Positions 17,287 to 25,317 of a stretch of 64,000 bases of DNA are shown in pieces. Every line of letters begins with the position of its first letter. The first letter of the stretch is position 1. Under the pieces are notes generated by a model. That model saw only the letters and a program-made list of their open reading frames with translations, made no database searches and was not told where the DNA came from. Origin of the DNA: Alphaproteobacteria bacterium (GTDB lineage: Bacteria > Pseudomonadota > Alphaproteobacteria > Rhodospirillales > Rhodospirillaceae); the NCBI GenBank assembly GCA_003246625.1, contig QJZR01000002.1, positions 62,001 through 126,000 on the forward strand, in the 5' to 3' direction. The position numbers and the translations under genes are program-made.

Positions 17287-18243
17287 CTATCGGCAGACCG
17301 TGGTTTCGATCGTCGCCGACTGGCCGCGTTCCGCGAGGAAGCGGATGATGTCGTCGGCGGCGATGGCGAACCCGGCGTGGCTGGCCTGTTCCTTCGAAAC
17401 CCGGATAAAGGTGTTGATGCCGATCACCCGGCCGCAGGCGTCGACCAGCGGCCCGCCGCTGTTGCCCGCCGAAATCGCCGCGTCGTGGGCGATGGTGGGC
17501 AGGCGGCTGCCGCGATTCTGCACCGCCATCACGCTGCCCTGCGACAGGATCAGGCTGGGCATGCCGGTGGGGGTGCCGCGAATCAGCCTTTGGAAATGGA
17601 TGTCGTTTTCGATCATCAGGCCGGGAAAGCCCGCGGCGACCACCGGTTGCAGCTCGGTGGCGGTGGCGGACAAGGGCAGGGTGGCGGTGGCCGGGGCGTC
17701 GATGCGCAGCAGGGCGTAATCGCGGGCTTGCAGGCCGGTGCCCTTCTGCACGGCAAGGACGGTCGCCCGGCGGCCGCCGATGTCGGGGCCGAAGACCATG
17801 ACGTCGCCGTTCTTCGCGTTCTCGACGACGTGGGCGTTGGTCAACAGCACGGTGGGGGTGATGAAGAAGCCCGAACCGCTGCCGACCCGGGTGACGACCA
17901 GGGCCACCGCTTTTTTCAGGTGTTCGACCAGCCGGTCGCGCGGCACCGCCGTCGCGGCGTCGCTGGCCTTATTCTTGTCCGCGTTCTTGTCCGGGGCGGG
18001 GGCGGCGTCGTTCGCGGCGGCCTTGGCGTTGCCGACGGCGGTTTTGCCGTTACCGGCGGCGACCGGTTCGGCCAGCACCGCGCGGGCCCCCGCGGGATCG
18101 GCGCAAACGTCGCCCGCCAGCACCGATTGCAGGCGCTCCAGGCGTTTTTCCAAGGCGGCGCGTTCGGCGGACGGCTCGGCGGCGTGCGCGGGCAGGGCCA
18201 GGGCGAACAAGCAAAGAAGCGTCGGCAGCAGGCGAGAGATCAT
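17287..18243 (-). CDS. exported trypsin-like (S1C/DegP-type) serine protease without PDZ
   Basis: 318 residues, signal peptide RLLPTLLCLFALALPAHA. A helical and low-complexity N-terminal part (Lys/Ala/Asp-rich, about 75-110) precedes the protease domain. The catalytic triad is visible: His in LLTNAHVVE, Asp in ARDYALLRID, Ser in ISAGNSGGPL. There is no PDZ domain after the protease domain, unlike DegP/DegS. N-terminal and C-terminal cysteines (VCADPAG; ETTVCR) could form a disulfide. It converges on the srf-tag operon with almost no gap; whether it processes those exported proteins is a guess. Periplasmic. Confidence 0.85.
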   Translation of the reverse strand: MISRLLPTLLCLFALALPAHAAEPSAERAALEKRLERLQSVLAGDVCADPAGARAVLAEPVAAGNGKTAVGNAKAAANDAAPAPDKNADKNKASDAATAVPRDRLVEHLKKAVALVVTRVGSGSGFFITPTVLLTNAHVVENAKNGDVMVFGPDIGGRRATVLAVQKGTGLQARDYALLRIDAPATATLPLSATATELQPVVAAGFPGLMIENDIHFQRLIRGTPTGMPSLILSQGSVMAVQNRGSRLPTIAHDAAISAGNSGGPLVDACGRVIGINTFIRVSKEQASHAGFAIAADDIIRFLAERGQSATIETTVCR

Positions 18244-18328
18244 GCGAGAAAATCCGATGGGCGGACCGGACCGGTCCGCCCCCGGATGATAGCCCGGAGC
18301 CTCGTCCGCCCCAAGCGCATTTCATCGT

Positions 18329-18772
18329 TCAGTTGACGCTGACCGCTTCCTTGCGGATCGCCGCGAACAGGTCCTGCAAGGGCAGGATGCGGGCGGAGGC
18401 GGCGCTGGCGGCGCCCGCCTCGTCCTCGGTGACGCCCAGGGCGAACACCGTTTCGGCCGGGGCATAGACGGGCAGACCCAGGTTGCGGCCGATTTCCGCC
18501 GACAGCAGCAGCGCCCGGGCCGAAATCTGGCCGGAAAGCACGATCGGGCCGCTTTGCGCCGGGGCGGCGGCATCCTCGGGGCGGGGCTCGGCGACCATCG
18601 GTTCGTCGCGGAAGGCGGCGTTGCCGATCCTGGCCACCGGCCAGCCATGCGCCCGCCAGTGAGCCAGCAAAACGGCGGTCTGGTCCATCGCCGCGGAACA
18701 GGCCCAGGGACGGGGCGCTCCGGCCGATTGGGTCGGGTCCGGGGTCATCACGATCAGGGTCGGCAGGCTCAT
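18329..18772 (-). CDS. isochorismatase-like protein, probably catalytically degenerate
   Basis: 147 residues from ATG 18772, with GGAGGGG just upstream on the minus strand. An in-frame ATG four codons earlier contains that ribosome site and is less likely. LLAHWRAHGWPVARIG resembles the helix and strand after the first Asp of cysteine hydrolases, and IVLSGQISARALLLSAEIGR followed by NLGLPVY resembles the segment that normally carries the nucleophile Cys in 'G...xxCV..TA..A...G..V'. Here that position has no Cys. About 147 residues is also short for the family (about 180-200). It lies downstream of the GH4 gene on the same strand, 74 bases away. The family call is tentative. Confidence 0.5.
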   Translation of the reverse strand: MSLPTLIVMTPDPTQSAGAPRPWACSAAMDQTAVLLAHWRAHGWPVARIGNAAFRDEPMVAEPRPEDAAAPAQSGPIVLSGQISARALLLSAEIGRNLGLPVYAPAETVFALGVTEDEAGAASAASARILPLQDLFAAIRKEAVSVN

Positions 18773-18846
18773 CGTCCCCTCCATGGGTCGGGTGCTTCCC
18801 CATGGATACGGACGACCCCCGCCGATACTGGCGCGATTTTTTTCGC

Positions 18847-20130
18847 CTACACGCAGGGGCGGATGTAGGGCTTGTTGATCTCCCACAGTTCGTCGAGGAT
18901 CGCCTTCGCCGCGTCGGTGGAGTTGATCACCGGGTCGAGCAGCAGCGCCTGCATCGCCAGTTCCTTCGAGCCGTGAATCGCCGCCTCGGTGGCGACCTGC
19001 TGCACGCTGGCCTGCTGCATCAGCAGCTTGGCGGCGCCGTCGGGAAGCGGCCCCAGGGAAATCGGGTGCAGCCCCGCCGCGTCCACCATCATCGGCACCT
19101 CGACCGCCAGGTCGTCGGGCAGGTTGGGGATGACCCCCCGGTTGGGCAGAATGCCGGATTCGATGAAGCGGTGGCGGTTGTGCAGGATGCCGCCGACGAT
19201 CTGCACCGCGCGTTCGCCCCAGGAGTGCTGGAACCATTCCGGCGGGATCGGCTGCTTGCGGGCGATGACGTCCTCGATCAGGGTCTTGAAGCCGTCGCGC
19301 CCCTTTTCGTCGCCGTCGAAGTCGAAGCCGTGTTCGCCGCCTTCCCAGCCATAGGACAGGTACTCGCCGGTGTGGTCGTCGCTACAGGTCGGCCAGACGC
19401 CGAAGGTGCGGAAAAGCTTGCGGGCGAGGGGGGTGAAGCCGGGGTCGTGGGCGGCCTCCTTCTCGCGGAGCAGGGGATAGAGGTCGCGGCCGGTGGCCTT
19501 CTCCCGCAGGTGCATCACCCACTGGAAGTGGTTGAGCCCGGCGGCGAGAAGCTCCACCTCGGGCTCCGGCATGCCGAGAATCTGGCAGATGAACCAGCGC
19601 GCCAGGAAGATGCCGTGGCACAGGCCGACCGACTTGATCTTGGTGTAGCGCGACAGGCCGAGGACCAGGCGGCTTTCCGGGTTGGAGAGGTTGAGCAGAT
19701 AGGCGTCGGGGCAGATCTCGGCGATGTCGCGGGCGAAATCGAAAAGCAGCGGCATGGTGCGCAGGGTGAAGAACAGGCCGCCGGGGCCGCCGTTTTCGCC
19801 CAGGGTCTGGCGGATGCCGTGCTTCTTCGGCACCGCGAAGTCGTGGCGCCACAGGCGGTTGCGGTCGATCGCGGCGGTGTTGACGACGAAGCCCGCGCCG
19901 TCCAGCGCGGCGCGGCGGTCGGCGGTCTGTTCCACCGTGATCCCGGCGCCGGATTCGGCGAACAGAAGCTTGGCCAGACGCGCCATGCGGTCCAGGGCCT
20001 CGGCGTTGGTGTCGACCAGGGTCAGGGTGCTGCCGGAAAGTTCGCCCTCGGCGATCAGGTCCTGGAACAGGCTGACGGTGAAGGCGGCGCCCCCGGCGCC
20101 GATCAGGACGATCTTGGTGGTGTTGGCCAT
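18847..20130 (-). CDS. glycoside hydrolase family 4 (alpha-galactosidase/6-phospho-glucosidase type)
   Basis: 427 residues. The Rossmann start KIVLIGAGGAAF binds NAD+, and LNLSNPES and CHGI are family 4 hallmarks: Asn for substrate and the Cys-His pair for the divalent metal. N-terminal VVNTAAIDRN and GENGGPGG also fit. GH4 enzymes cleave glycosides by an NAD+-dependent oxidation-elimination, usually in the cytoplasm. LNHFQWV and a second metal His region follow at about 195-200. Which sugar (alpha-galactoside, alpha-galacturonide or phospho-glucoside) cannot be read from sequence alone. No sugar transporter or PTS gene is adjacent, which is unusual for this family. Divergent from the ZIP gene. 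Confidence 0.85.
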   Translation of the reverse strand: MANTTKIVLIGAGGAAFTVSLFQDLIAEGELSGSTLTLVDTNAEALDRMARLAKLLFAESGAGITVEQTADRRAALDGAGFVVNTAAIDRNRLWRHDFAVPKKHGIRQTLGENGGPGGLFFTLRTMPLLFDFARDIAEICPDAYLLNLSNPESRLVLGLSRYTKIKSVGLCHGIFLARWFICQILGMPEPEVELLAAGLNHFQWVMHLREKATGRDLYPLLREKEAAHDPGFTPLARKLFRTFGVWPTCSDDHTGEYLSYGWEGGEHGFDFDGDEKGRDGFKTLIEDVIARKQPIPPEWFQHSWGERAVQIVGGILHNRHRFIESGILPNRGVIPNLPDDLAVEVPMMVDAAGLHPISLGPLPDGAAKLLMQQASVQQVATEAAIHGSKELAMQALLLDPVINSTDAAKAILDELWEINKPYIRPCV

Positions 20131-20220
20131 GCGCTGCTCCTCGGCGTTTCTTGCTGGTATATGAACAGCATACGCGTCTTTTCGGGAAACGCCACCGGGG
20201 CTCTTGCGTTTTGCTGGAAT

Positions 20221-21198
20221 GTGTCCGACCTTGATCGCAGCCCTGAGTCATGGAGGCCGATCATCGCCACCGCCAGCCGAACTTCCTTCGCCGCCGCCTG
20301 GCTGGGCGCGGCCCGCCGCCAGGCCCGCAACCGTCCGTTCATCGCGCTCGGCCTCGCGGTCTCCTTGGTGGTGGTCCTCGTCCTGTTGGCGCAAAGCCTG
20401 GCGCACATCGTTTCCGGCGAAGCGGCGGAGGCGACGCGCTATGCCCTGTGGGGCGGTCTTTCGGCCTGCGCTGCCACCGCGGCGGGGGCGATTCCGGTGG
20501 CGGTGCTGCGCGGCATGCCGCAGAAGACCGAGGACATCATGCTCGGTTTTGCCGCCGGGATGATGCTGGCGGCCAGCGCCTTCTCCCTGATCCTGCCCGG
20601 CCTGGAAGCGGCCCGGGGGCTGACCGGCACGCCGTTGGGCGCGGCGGGGGTGGTGGTCCTCGGCATGGGGCTCGGCGTGCTTTTGATGTTGGGGCTGGAG
20701 CAGTTCACCCCGCACCAGCACGAAACCATCGGCCCGACCGGTCCGGGGGTGGAGCGCCTGGGCCGGGTCTGGCTGTTCGTCTTCGCCATCGTCCTGCACA
20801 ACCTGCCGGAAGGCATGGCGATCGGCGTCGGCTTTTCCCATGCCGACATGGCGGTCGGGGTGCCGCTGACCATGGCCATCGCCATCCAGGACATCCCGGA
20901 GGGCCTGGCGGTGGCGTTGGCCATGCGCAGCGCCGGGTTCGGCACCCGCACCGCGATGCTGTCGGGTATCGGCAGCGGCGTGGTGGAGCCGATCGGCGCG
21001 TTACTGGGCGTCGGCCTGTCCAGCGGTTTCGCCGCCGCCTATCCGATCGGCCTGGGCCTGGCGGCGGGGGCGATGCTGTTCGTCGTCTCGCACGAGGTGA
21101 TCCCCGAAACCCACCGCAACGGCCACCAGACTCCGGCGACCATCGGCCTGATGGGCGGCTTCGCCCTGATGATGGTGCTGGATACCGTCCTCGGCTGA
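20221..21198 (+). CDS. ZIP family metal transporter
   Basis: 325 residues if GTG 20221 is the start. The start is uncertain: ATG 20164 is also in frame, and the best ribosome site (GGAGG at 20250) has no ATG after it. Eight hydrophobic segments can be picked out. The ZIP signature helices contain VLHNLPEGMAIG and IQDIPEGLAVA, which form the metal path, and SHEVIPETH lies in a later helix. The His-containing loop FTPHQHETIG between helices 3 and 4 is typical. Members of this subgroup move Zn2+ or other divalent cations into the cytoplasm (ZupT-like), or out in some cases. No regulator is adjacent. Confidence 0.85.
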   Translation: MSDLDRSPESWRPIIATASRTSFAAAWLGAARRQARNRPFIALGLAVSLVVVLVLLAQSLAHIVSGEAAEATRYALWGGLSACAATAAGAIPVAVLRGMPQKTEDIMLGFAAGMMLAASAFSLILPGLEAARGLTGTPLGAAGVVVLGMGLGVLLMLGLEQFTPHQHETIGPTGPGVERLGRVWLFVFAIVLHNLPEGMAIGVGFSHADMAVGVPLTMAIAIQDIPEGLAVALAMRSAGFGTRTAMLSGIGSGVVEPIGALLGVGLSSGFAAAYPIGLGLAAGAMLFVVSHEVIPETHRNGHQTPATIGLMGGFALMMVLDTVLG

Positions 21199-21687
21199 GG
21201 CTTCGCCGCCGTTACCGAAAATTCATCTTACCCCGCTCGTCGCGTCGGCCCGCCTTGGATAATCTCAAGGGTGGCGCATCGGCGATTCGGAAGAAACCCA
21301 GCGTCGTCGGCTTGACCTCGTCGCGGCGTCGCGGCGTTCGTCAAGGACAGTGTTTCGCGCGGGTCTCCGTTTATGTGGACGCGTCAGCCGACAGGCGTAT
21401 GTTCTGTTTCTTTTTGTCTCGTTCTCTTTGATGGCCTTTGGGTGTGGTGGGGGGATTTTTCTTTTTGTTAACTTCCATCCGATAAGACTTTCTCTCGCAC
21501 GATGAAGAAACGCATCCGAAACGATCCGTTTTGGCGGCTGTCTCTCATCTCCTTCGTTTGCGGCTTTTATTCGTTCATAAGTATGGACGCGGCGCGAATA
21601 GCGGAGAATCTTCTGGAATGGTTCTGCTGCCCATGGTATGTGGTCCAAAATCGATAGATTCGTCGTGTTGGGGGACTTGTTAGGCTG
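21199..21687. other. 489-base gap before the secretion operon, lower GC than its surroundings
   Basis: Apart from the possible 51-codon reading frame at 21502 I see no gene. The stretch is T-rich (GGGATTTTTCTTTTTGTTAA around 21450) and clearly lower in GC than both neighbours. It presumably holds the promoter and long leader of the type I secretion operon. No convincing -35/-10 pair or rho-independent terminator is seen. Confidence 0.5.
21502..21657 (+). CDS. possible 51-residue membrane peptide
   Basis: ATG 21502 to TAG 21655-21657. The peptide starts with a basic segment (MKKRIRNDPFW), then a hydrophobic stretch (RLSLISFVCGFYSFIS), then ENLLEWFCCPWYVV. It would be a small single-helix protein. 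Ribosome site is weak. It lies in the low-GC leader 30 bases before tolC on the same strand. It may be chance; listed because nothing else explains the gap. Confidence 0.25.
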   Translation: MKKRIRNDPFWRLSLISFVCGFYSFISMDAARIAENLLEWFCCPWYVVQNR

Positions 21688-23280
21688 ATGCGTAGGCGCG
21701 GTGCATGGCTGGGGCTTTTCTGTGCCGCCATCGTGGGGGGCTTGTGTTTTTGCGGCGAAGCGTCGGCGCAAACCACCAAGGCGCCCGCGGTGGGGGATGC
21801 GCCGCTTCAGGCCAGGGAAGTTTCACGGGCGAAAGTGGTTCCGCCGCCGCCGGTTTCCGGGGGCGACGCGGACGTTGCCGCGGCGGATGCGGCGAAGCCG
21901 CCGGGGCTCGGCGTCCTGCGCTCCCAGCTGTTGCGCGACCTTTTGGACGGCAAGGACGAGGTTTCGATGGCCCTGCCGGAGTCCGAGGCGCCCGACTATG
22001 TGTCGTCGCTGCGCCTGGACGAGGCGGTGGCGATGGCCCTGAAAAGCAACTTCGAGGTCAAGGCCGCGGAAAGCAAGAAGACCGGCACCGCCTGGGAAGT
22101 CGTCGCCGCCTATGGCCAATACGCGCCGCAGATTTCCTTCACCCGCACCACGGGGAAGGAACGCAACCTGCCGGCATCCTATAACGACAGCCTCGGCGCC
22201 CGGGTCAACGACGACGAGCATCGCCGCAGGGACCGGGTGCTGAAGGTGCAGCAGCCGATCGTCGACGTGTCGATCGTCGCCGACATCCTGCAACGCGGCA
22301 TCAACGACGACGTCGCCGACGCCGAGCGCATCGGCACCCGCGAACGGGTCGCGTTGGATACGGTGCAAAGCTATTTCAAGCTGCTGCAGGGGATTCTGAC
22401 CATCCGCTACGCCGAGCAGTACAAGGCGTCGCTGGACGGCCTGCTGGAACGGATGGACGCCCGCGTCGCGGGCGGCGGCGCCTCGCTCGCCGATTTGGAG
22501 CGGGTGCGCTCCCGCGCGGTTTCCGCGGAAACCGCGATCATTTCGTCGAAGTCGGAACTGGACGCGGCGCAGGTGGAATTCCGCCGTCTGGTCGGGGTGA
22601 TGCCTCTCAACATCCATGTCCCCGCCCGTCTTTTCCCCGACCTGCCCGACGACCCCGACGCCGCCCTGGCGCGGGCCTTGCGCTCCAATCCCGAATACAT
22701 CGCCTCGGACCTGCAGGCCGAGGCGACGCAGATGGAAAGCTACAAGGCGTACAGCCGCGTCCTGCCCAAGGTGACCTTCGAGGTCACCCACACCACCACC
22801 TACAACGCGGGCGGTTCGGCGCAGGGCAACCCGATCGACGGCGGCCCCTGGGCTTATCAGCGCGAGGACTTGGCGATGCTGGTGATGACCTGGCATCTGA
22901 ACGGCGGCACCGACCTGGCGCAAGGGATGGGCTATGGCGCTCGCGCCAAGGAATCGCAGTATAAGACCATGGACGTGCGGCGGCGGCTCGAGGAGAGCAT
23001 GGCCAACAGCTACAACACGCTGCATGCGGCGGCCAAACGCATCGCCTCCTCGCGGCAGGGGGTGCGCTCCAACGACCAGGTGGCGCGCAGTTTCGAGGAA
23101 CAGTATCTGGCGGCCAGCCGTCCGTTGTTCGATCTGCTGGACGCTTATGAACGCCTGTATTCCTCGCGTGTCGAACTGGCGCGGCTGATGATTGCCGAGG
23201 CGAAGGCGGCCTATCAGGTGCGCCGTCAGATGGGCGAGATGGTGGACGCGGTTCTGGGGGCGGAGGATATCCGGCGATGA
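21688..23280 (+). CDS. TolC-family outer-membrane channel of a type I secretion system
   Basis: 530 residues with a signal peptide ending near GEASAQ. After a Pro/Ala-rich stretch of about 70 residues the outer-membrane efflux domain begins with SLRLDEAVAMALKSNFEV. The second OEP repeat starts DPDAALARALRSNPEYIASD. Long helices with heptad character match the TolC alpha-barrel. It would form the outer-membrane and periplasmic exit duct for the RTX protein. The stop overlaps the next start as ATGA, so the operon is translationally coupled. The family is sure; the substrate is inferred from context. Confidence 0.9.
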   Translation: MRRRGAWLGLFCAAIVGGLCFCGEASAQTTKAPAVGDAPLQAREVSRAKVVPPPPVSGGDADVAAADAAKPPGLGVLRSQLLRDLLDGKDEVSMALPESEAPDYVSSLRLDEAVAMALKSNFEVKAAESKKTGTAWEVVAAYGQYAPQISFTRTTGKERNLPASYNDSLGARVNDDEHRRRDRVLKVQQPIVDVSIVADILQRGINDDVADAERIGTRERVALDTVQSYFKLLQGILTIRYAEQYKASLDGLLERMDARVAGGGASLADLERVRSRAVSAETAIISSKSELDAAQVEFRRLVGVMPLNIHVPARLFPDLPDDPDAALARALRSNPEYIASDLQAEATQMESYKAYSRVLPKVTFEVTHTTTYNAGGSAQGNPIDGGPWAYQREDLAMLVMTWHLNGGTDLAQGMGYGARAKESQYKTMDVRRRLEESMANSYNTLHAAAKRIASSRQGVRSNDQVARSFEEQYLAASRPLFDLLDAYERLYSSRVELARLMIAEAKAAYQVRRQMGEMVDAVLGAEDIRR

Positions 23281-24023
23281 GCGACTACAAGGAACAGAAC
23301 TACTGGCCGGGGTTCGTCGACGCGCTCAGCAACGTGGTGCTGACCCTGGTTTTCGTGCTGGTGGTGTTCGTCTTCGCGCTGGTCTTCTCCTCGGACAAGT
23401 TGCGGAAACGCGCGGTGCAGATGGCTTCCGTCGCGCAGGAGCAGACGACCGCTCGGAAAGAGGCGGAAGACGAAAGGCAGCGCCTGTTCCAGGAACAGTG
23501 CGACCTTTTGGAAAATTTGCAGACGGCGCGCGACCAACTGCGGCAGTTGGAGGCGCGCAACCAGCAGCTCAAGCGGCAATTGGTCGAACTGGAGCGGCTG
23601 GAGGCGGAAAAGCGGCAGAAGGACGAGCAGCAGAACCTGCTGAAGGAACGCACCGAGATCCAGGTGAAGACCGAGCTTGCCGCCGGGGCGAAGGGCAGCG
23701 CCGACCTGACGAAGGGCAACGGGGTGATCGCCCTGGTCTTCCCGCGCAACGTTTTCAACATCGACGACAAGACGCGCAAGGCGCTCGACGCGGTGATCGA
23801 CAAGCAGAAGGCGTCGCTGACCGGCGCTCGCATCGCGTTGCGTTCGATCACCGGGGCGGAAACCTATACCGAGGGGCGCAGGCTGGCGTATTTCCGCGGC
23901 CTCGCGGTGCGCAACTACCTGATCGACAAGGGGTTGGGAACCGGCAAGACGATCAAGGTGACGATCGAGCAAGGCAAGGAGGTCAGCGATGGCCGCGTCG
24001 AAGTCCGCTTCCATCGGCCTTAG
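23277..24023 (+). CDS. MotB/ZorB-like single-pass protein with OmpA-like C-terminus
   Basis: 248 residues. A short cytoplasmic start leads to one transmembrane helix (about 10-34: WPGFVDALSNVVLTLVFVLV), with Asp 15 at its start, where MotB, TolR and ZorB carry their proton-binding Asp. A long charged coiled coil (about 45-135) follows. The C-terminal 100 residues resemble a degenerate OmpA/MotB peptidoglycan-binding domain (VFNIDDKTRKALDAVIDKQ; YTEGRRLAYFRGLAVRNYL). Placed between tolC and hlyD genes, 35 bases overlapping the latter. With the MotA/ExbB-like gene two steps on it would form a proton-driven stator unit. Unusual in a type I secretion operon. Confidence 0.75.
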   Translation: MSDYKEQNYWPGFVDALSNVVLTLVFVLVVFVFALVFSSDKLRKRAVQMASVAQEQTTARKEAEDERQRLFQEQCDLLENLQTARDQLRQLEARNQQLKRQLVELERLEAEKRQKDEQQNLLKERTEIQVKTELAAGAKGSADLTKGNGVIALVFPRNVFNIDDKTRKALDAVIDKQKASLTGARIALRSITGAETYTEGRRLAYFRGLAVRNYLIDKGLGTGKTIKVTIEQGKEVSDGRVEVRFHRP

Positions 24024-25317
24024 CCCGGCCGGCGGGGCCGCGTCGGCGCGCGGCTCGGTCTGGCGGCGGCTGGAAAGCCCGCGTCTGTTCCTGGGGGCGA
24101 TCGCGGCTTTTGTCGTGCTGTTGTTGCTGTGGGCGGGGCTGGCGCAGGTGCATCGCGTGGTGCGGGTCGAGGGACGGATCATTCCCGCCGGGCGCGGCCA
24201 GCAGATTCAGCACCTGGAGGGCGGCATCGTCGCCGCGATTTCGACCGTCGAGGGCGCCGCGGTGAAGAAGGGCGACCTGTTGCTGACCATCGATTCCACC
24301 AACGCCGGGGCGGCCCTGGGCGAAACCGGGGTGAAGCTGGCCGGGCAGCGCATCCGCGCGATCCGCTTGCAGTCCGAGGCGGCGGAGGCCGACCGTCTGG
24401 ACCTGCCGCCGGATTTGCGCGACGAGGCCTCGGCGGGGGCGGAGCGCCAGCTTTTCCTGTCGCGCCGCGAGAAGATGACGCAGGAGCTTTCCGTCTATCG
24501 CCGCCAGGTCGAGCAACGCACCGCCGAACTGCGCGAGGTGGAATCCCGCCGGGTCCGCCTGGCCGCCGAAATCGCCACCGCGCACAAGCGCCTGACCCTG
24601 GTGAAGGGGCTGGTGGCGCGCAACGCCGCCTCGCAGCTGGAGGTTCTGGACGCGCAAAGCCGCGAGCAGCGCCTGGCCACCGAGCTGTCCGAGGCCGAGG
24701 GCGCGGTGCCGAAGATCCGCGCCGCGATCGCCGAGGCGAAGGACCGCAGCGACGAGGCGCGGGCCCGTTTCCGCGCCGAGGCGCAGGCCGACCTGGCGAC
24801 CACCCTGACCGAGATCGACCGCCTGCGCCAGGGGCTGACGGCGCAGAGCGACCGCCTCAGCCGTACCGAAATCCGCGCTCCGGTGGACGGGGTGATCAAC
24901 CGGATTTCGGTCAACACCGTGGGCGGCGTGGTCAAGCCCGGCGATACGATCATCGAGATCACCCCCACCTCCGGCCCGTTGCTGGTCGAAACGCGGGCCC
25001 ACCCGCGCGACCGCGGCGAACTGCGCGAGGGGCTGCCCGCGCGTCTGCGGGTCGGCGCCTACGACTATGCCGAGGTCGGCGCGCTGGAGGGGCGAGTGGT
25101 CGAAATCAGCGCCGACACCGTGCCCGACGCGCGGGGCGAGCCCTATTACCGCGTCACCCTTCGGGTCGACGCCCTGCCCGAGAATTTCCGGGGCCGCCTG
25201 CTGGCCCCCGGCATGACGATCACCGGCGACGTGGTGATCGGACAGCGTACGGTTCTTTCGTATCTGACGTCGCCGCTTCGTAAGTTTTCCACCAACGTAT
25301 TTCAGGACGCCCGGTGA
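23989..25317 (+). CDS. HlyD-family membrane fusion protein
   Basis: 442 residues. One N-terminal helix at about 31-53 (FLGAIAAFVVLLLLWAGLAQ), then the lipoyl-like half motif VRVEGRIIPAGRGQQIQHLE followed by GGIVAAI, a long alpha-hairpin region (about 100-290), the second lipoyl half (RTEIRAPVDGVINRISV) and a beta-barrel C-terminus. It is the periplasmic adaptor that joins the ABC exporter to TolC. It overlaps the MotB-like gene by 35 bases and the following channel gene by one base (TGATG), so all are likely co-translated. Standard for its family. Confidence 0.9.
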   Translation: MAASKSASIGLSPAGGAASARGSVWRRLESPRLFLGAIAAFVVLLLLWAGLAQVHRVVRVEGRIIPAGRGQQIQHLEGGIVAAISTVEGAAVKKGDLLLTIDSTNAGAALGETGVKLAGQRIRAIRLQSEAAEADRLDLPPDLRDEASAGAERQLFLSRREKMTQELSVYRRQVEQRTAELREVESRRVRLAAEIATAHKRLTLVKGLVARNAASQLEVLDAQSREQRLATELSEAEGAVPKIRAAIAEAKDRSDEARARFRAEAQADLATTLTEIDRLRQGLTAQSDRLSRTEIRAPVDGVINRISVNTVGGVVKPGDTIIEITPTSGPLLVETRAHPRDRGELREGLPARLRVGAYDYAEVGALEGRVVEISADTVPDARGEPYYRVTLRVDALPENFRGRLLAPGMTITGDVVIGQRTVLSYLTSPLRKFSTNVFQDAR

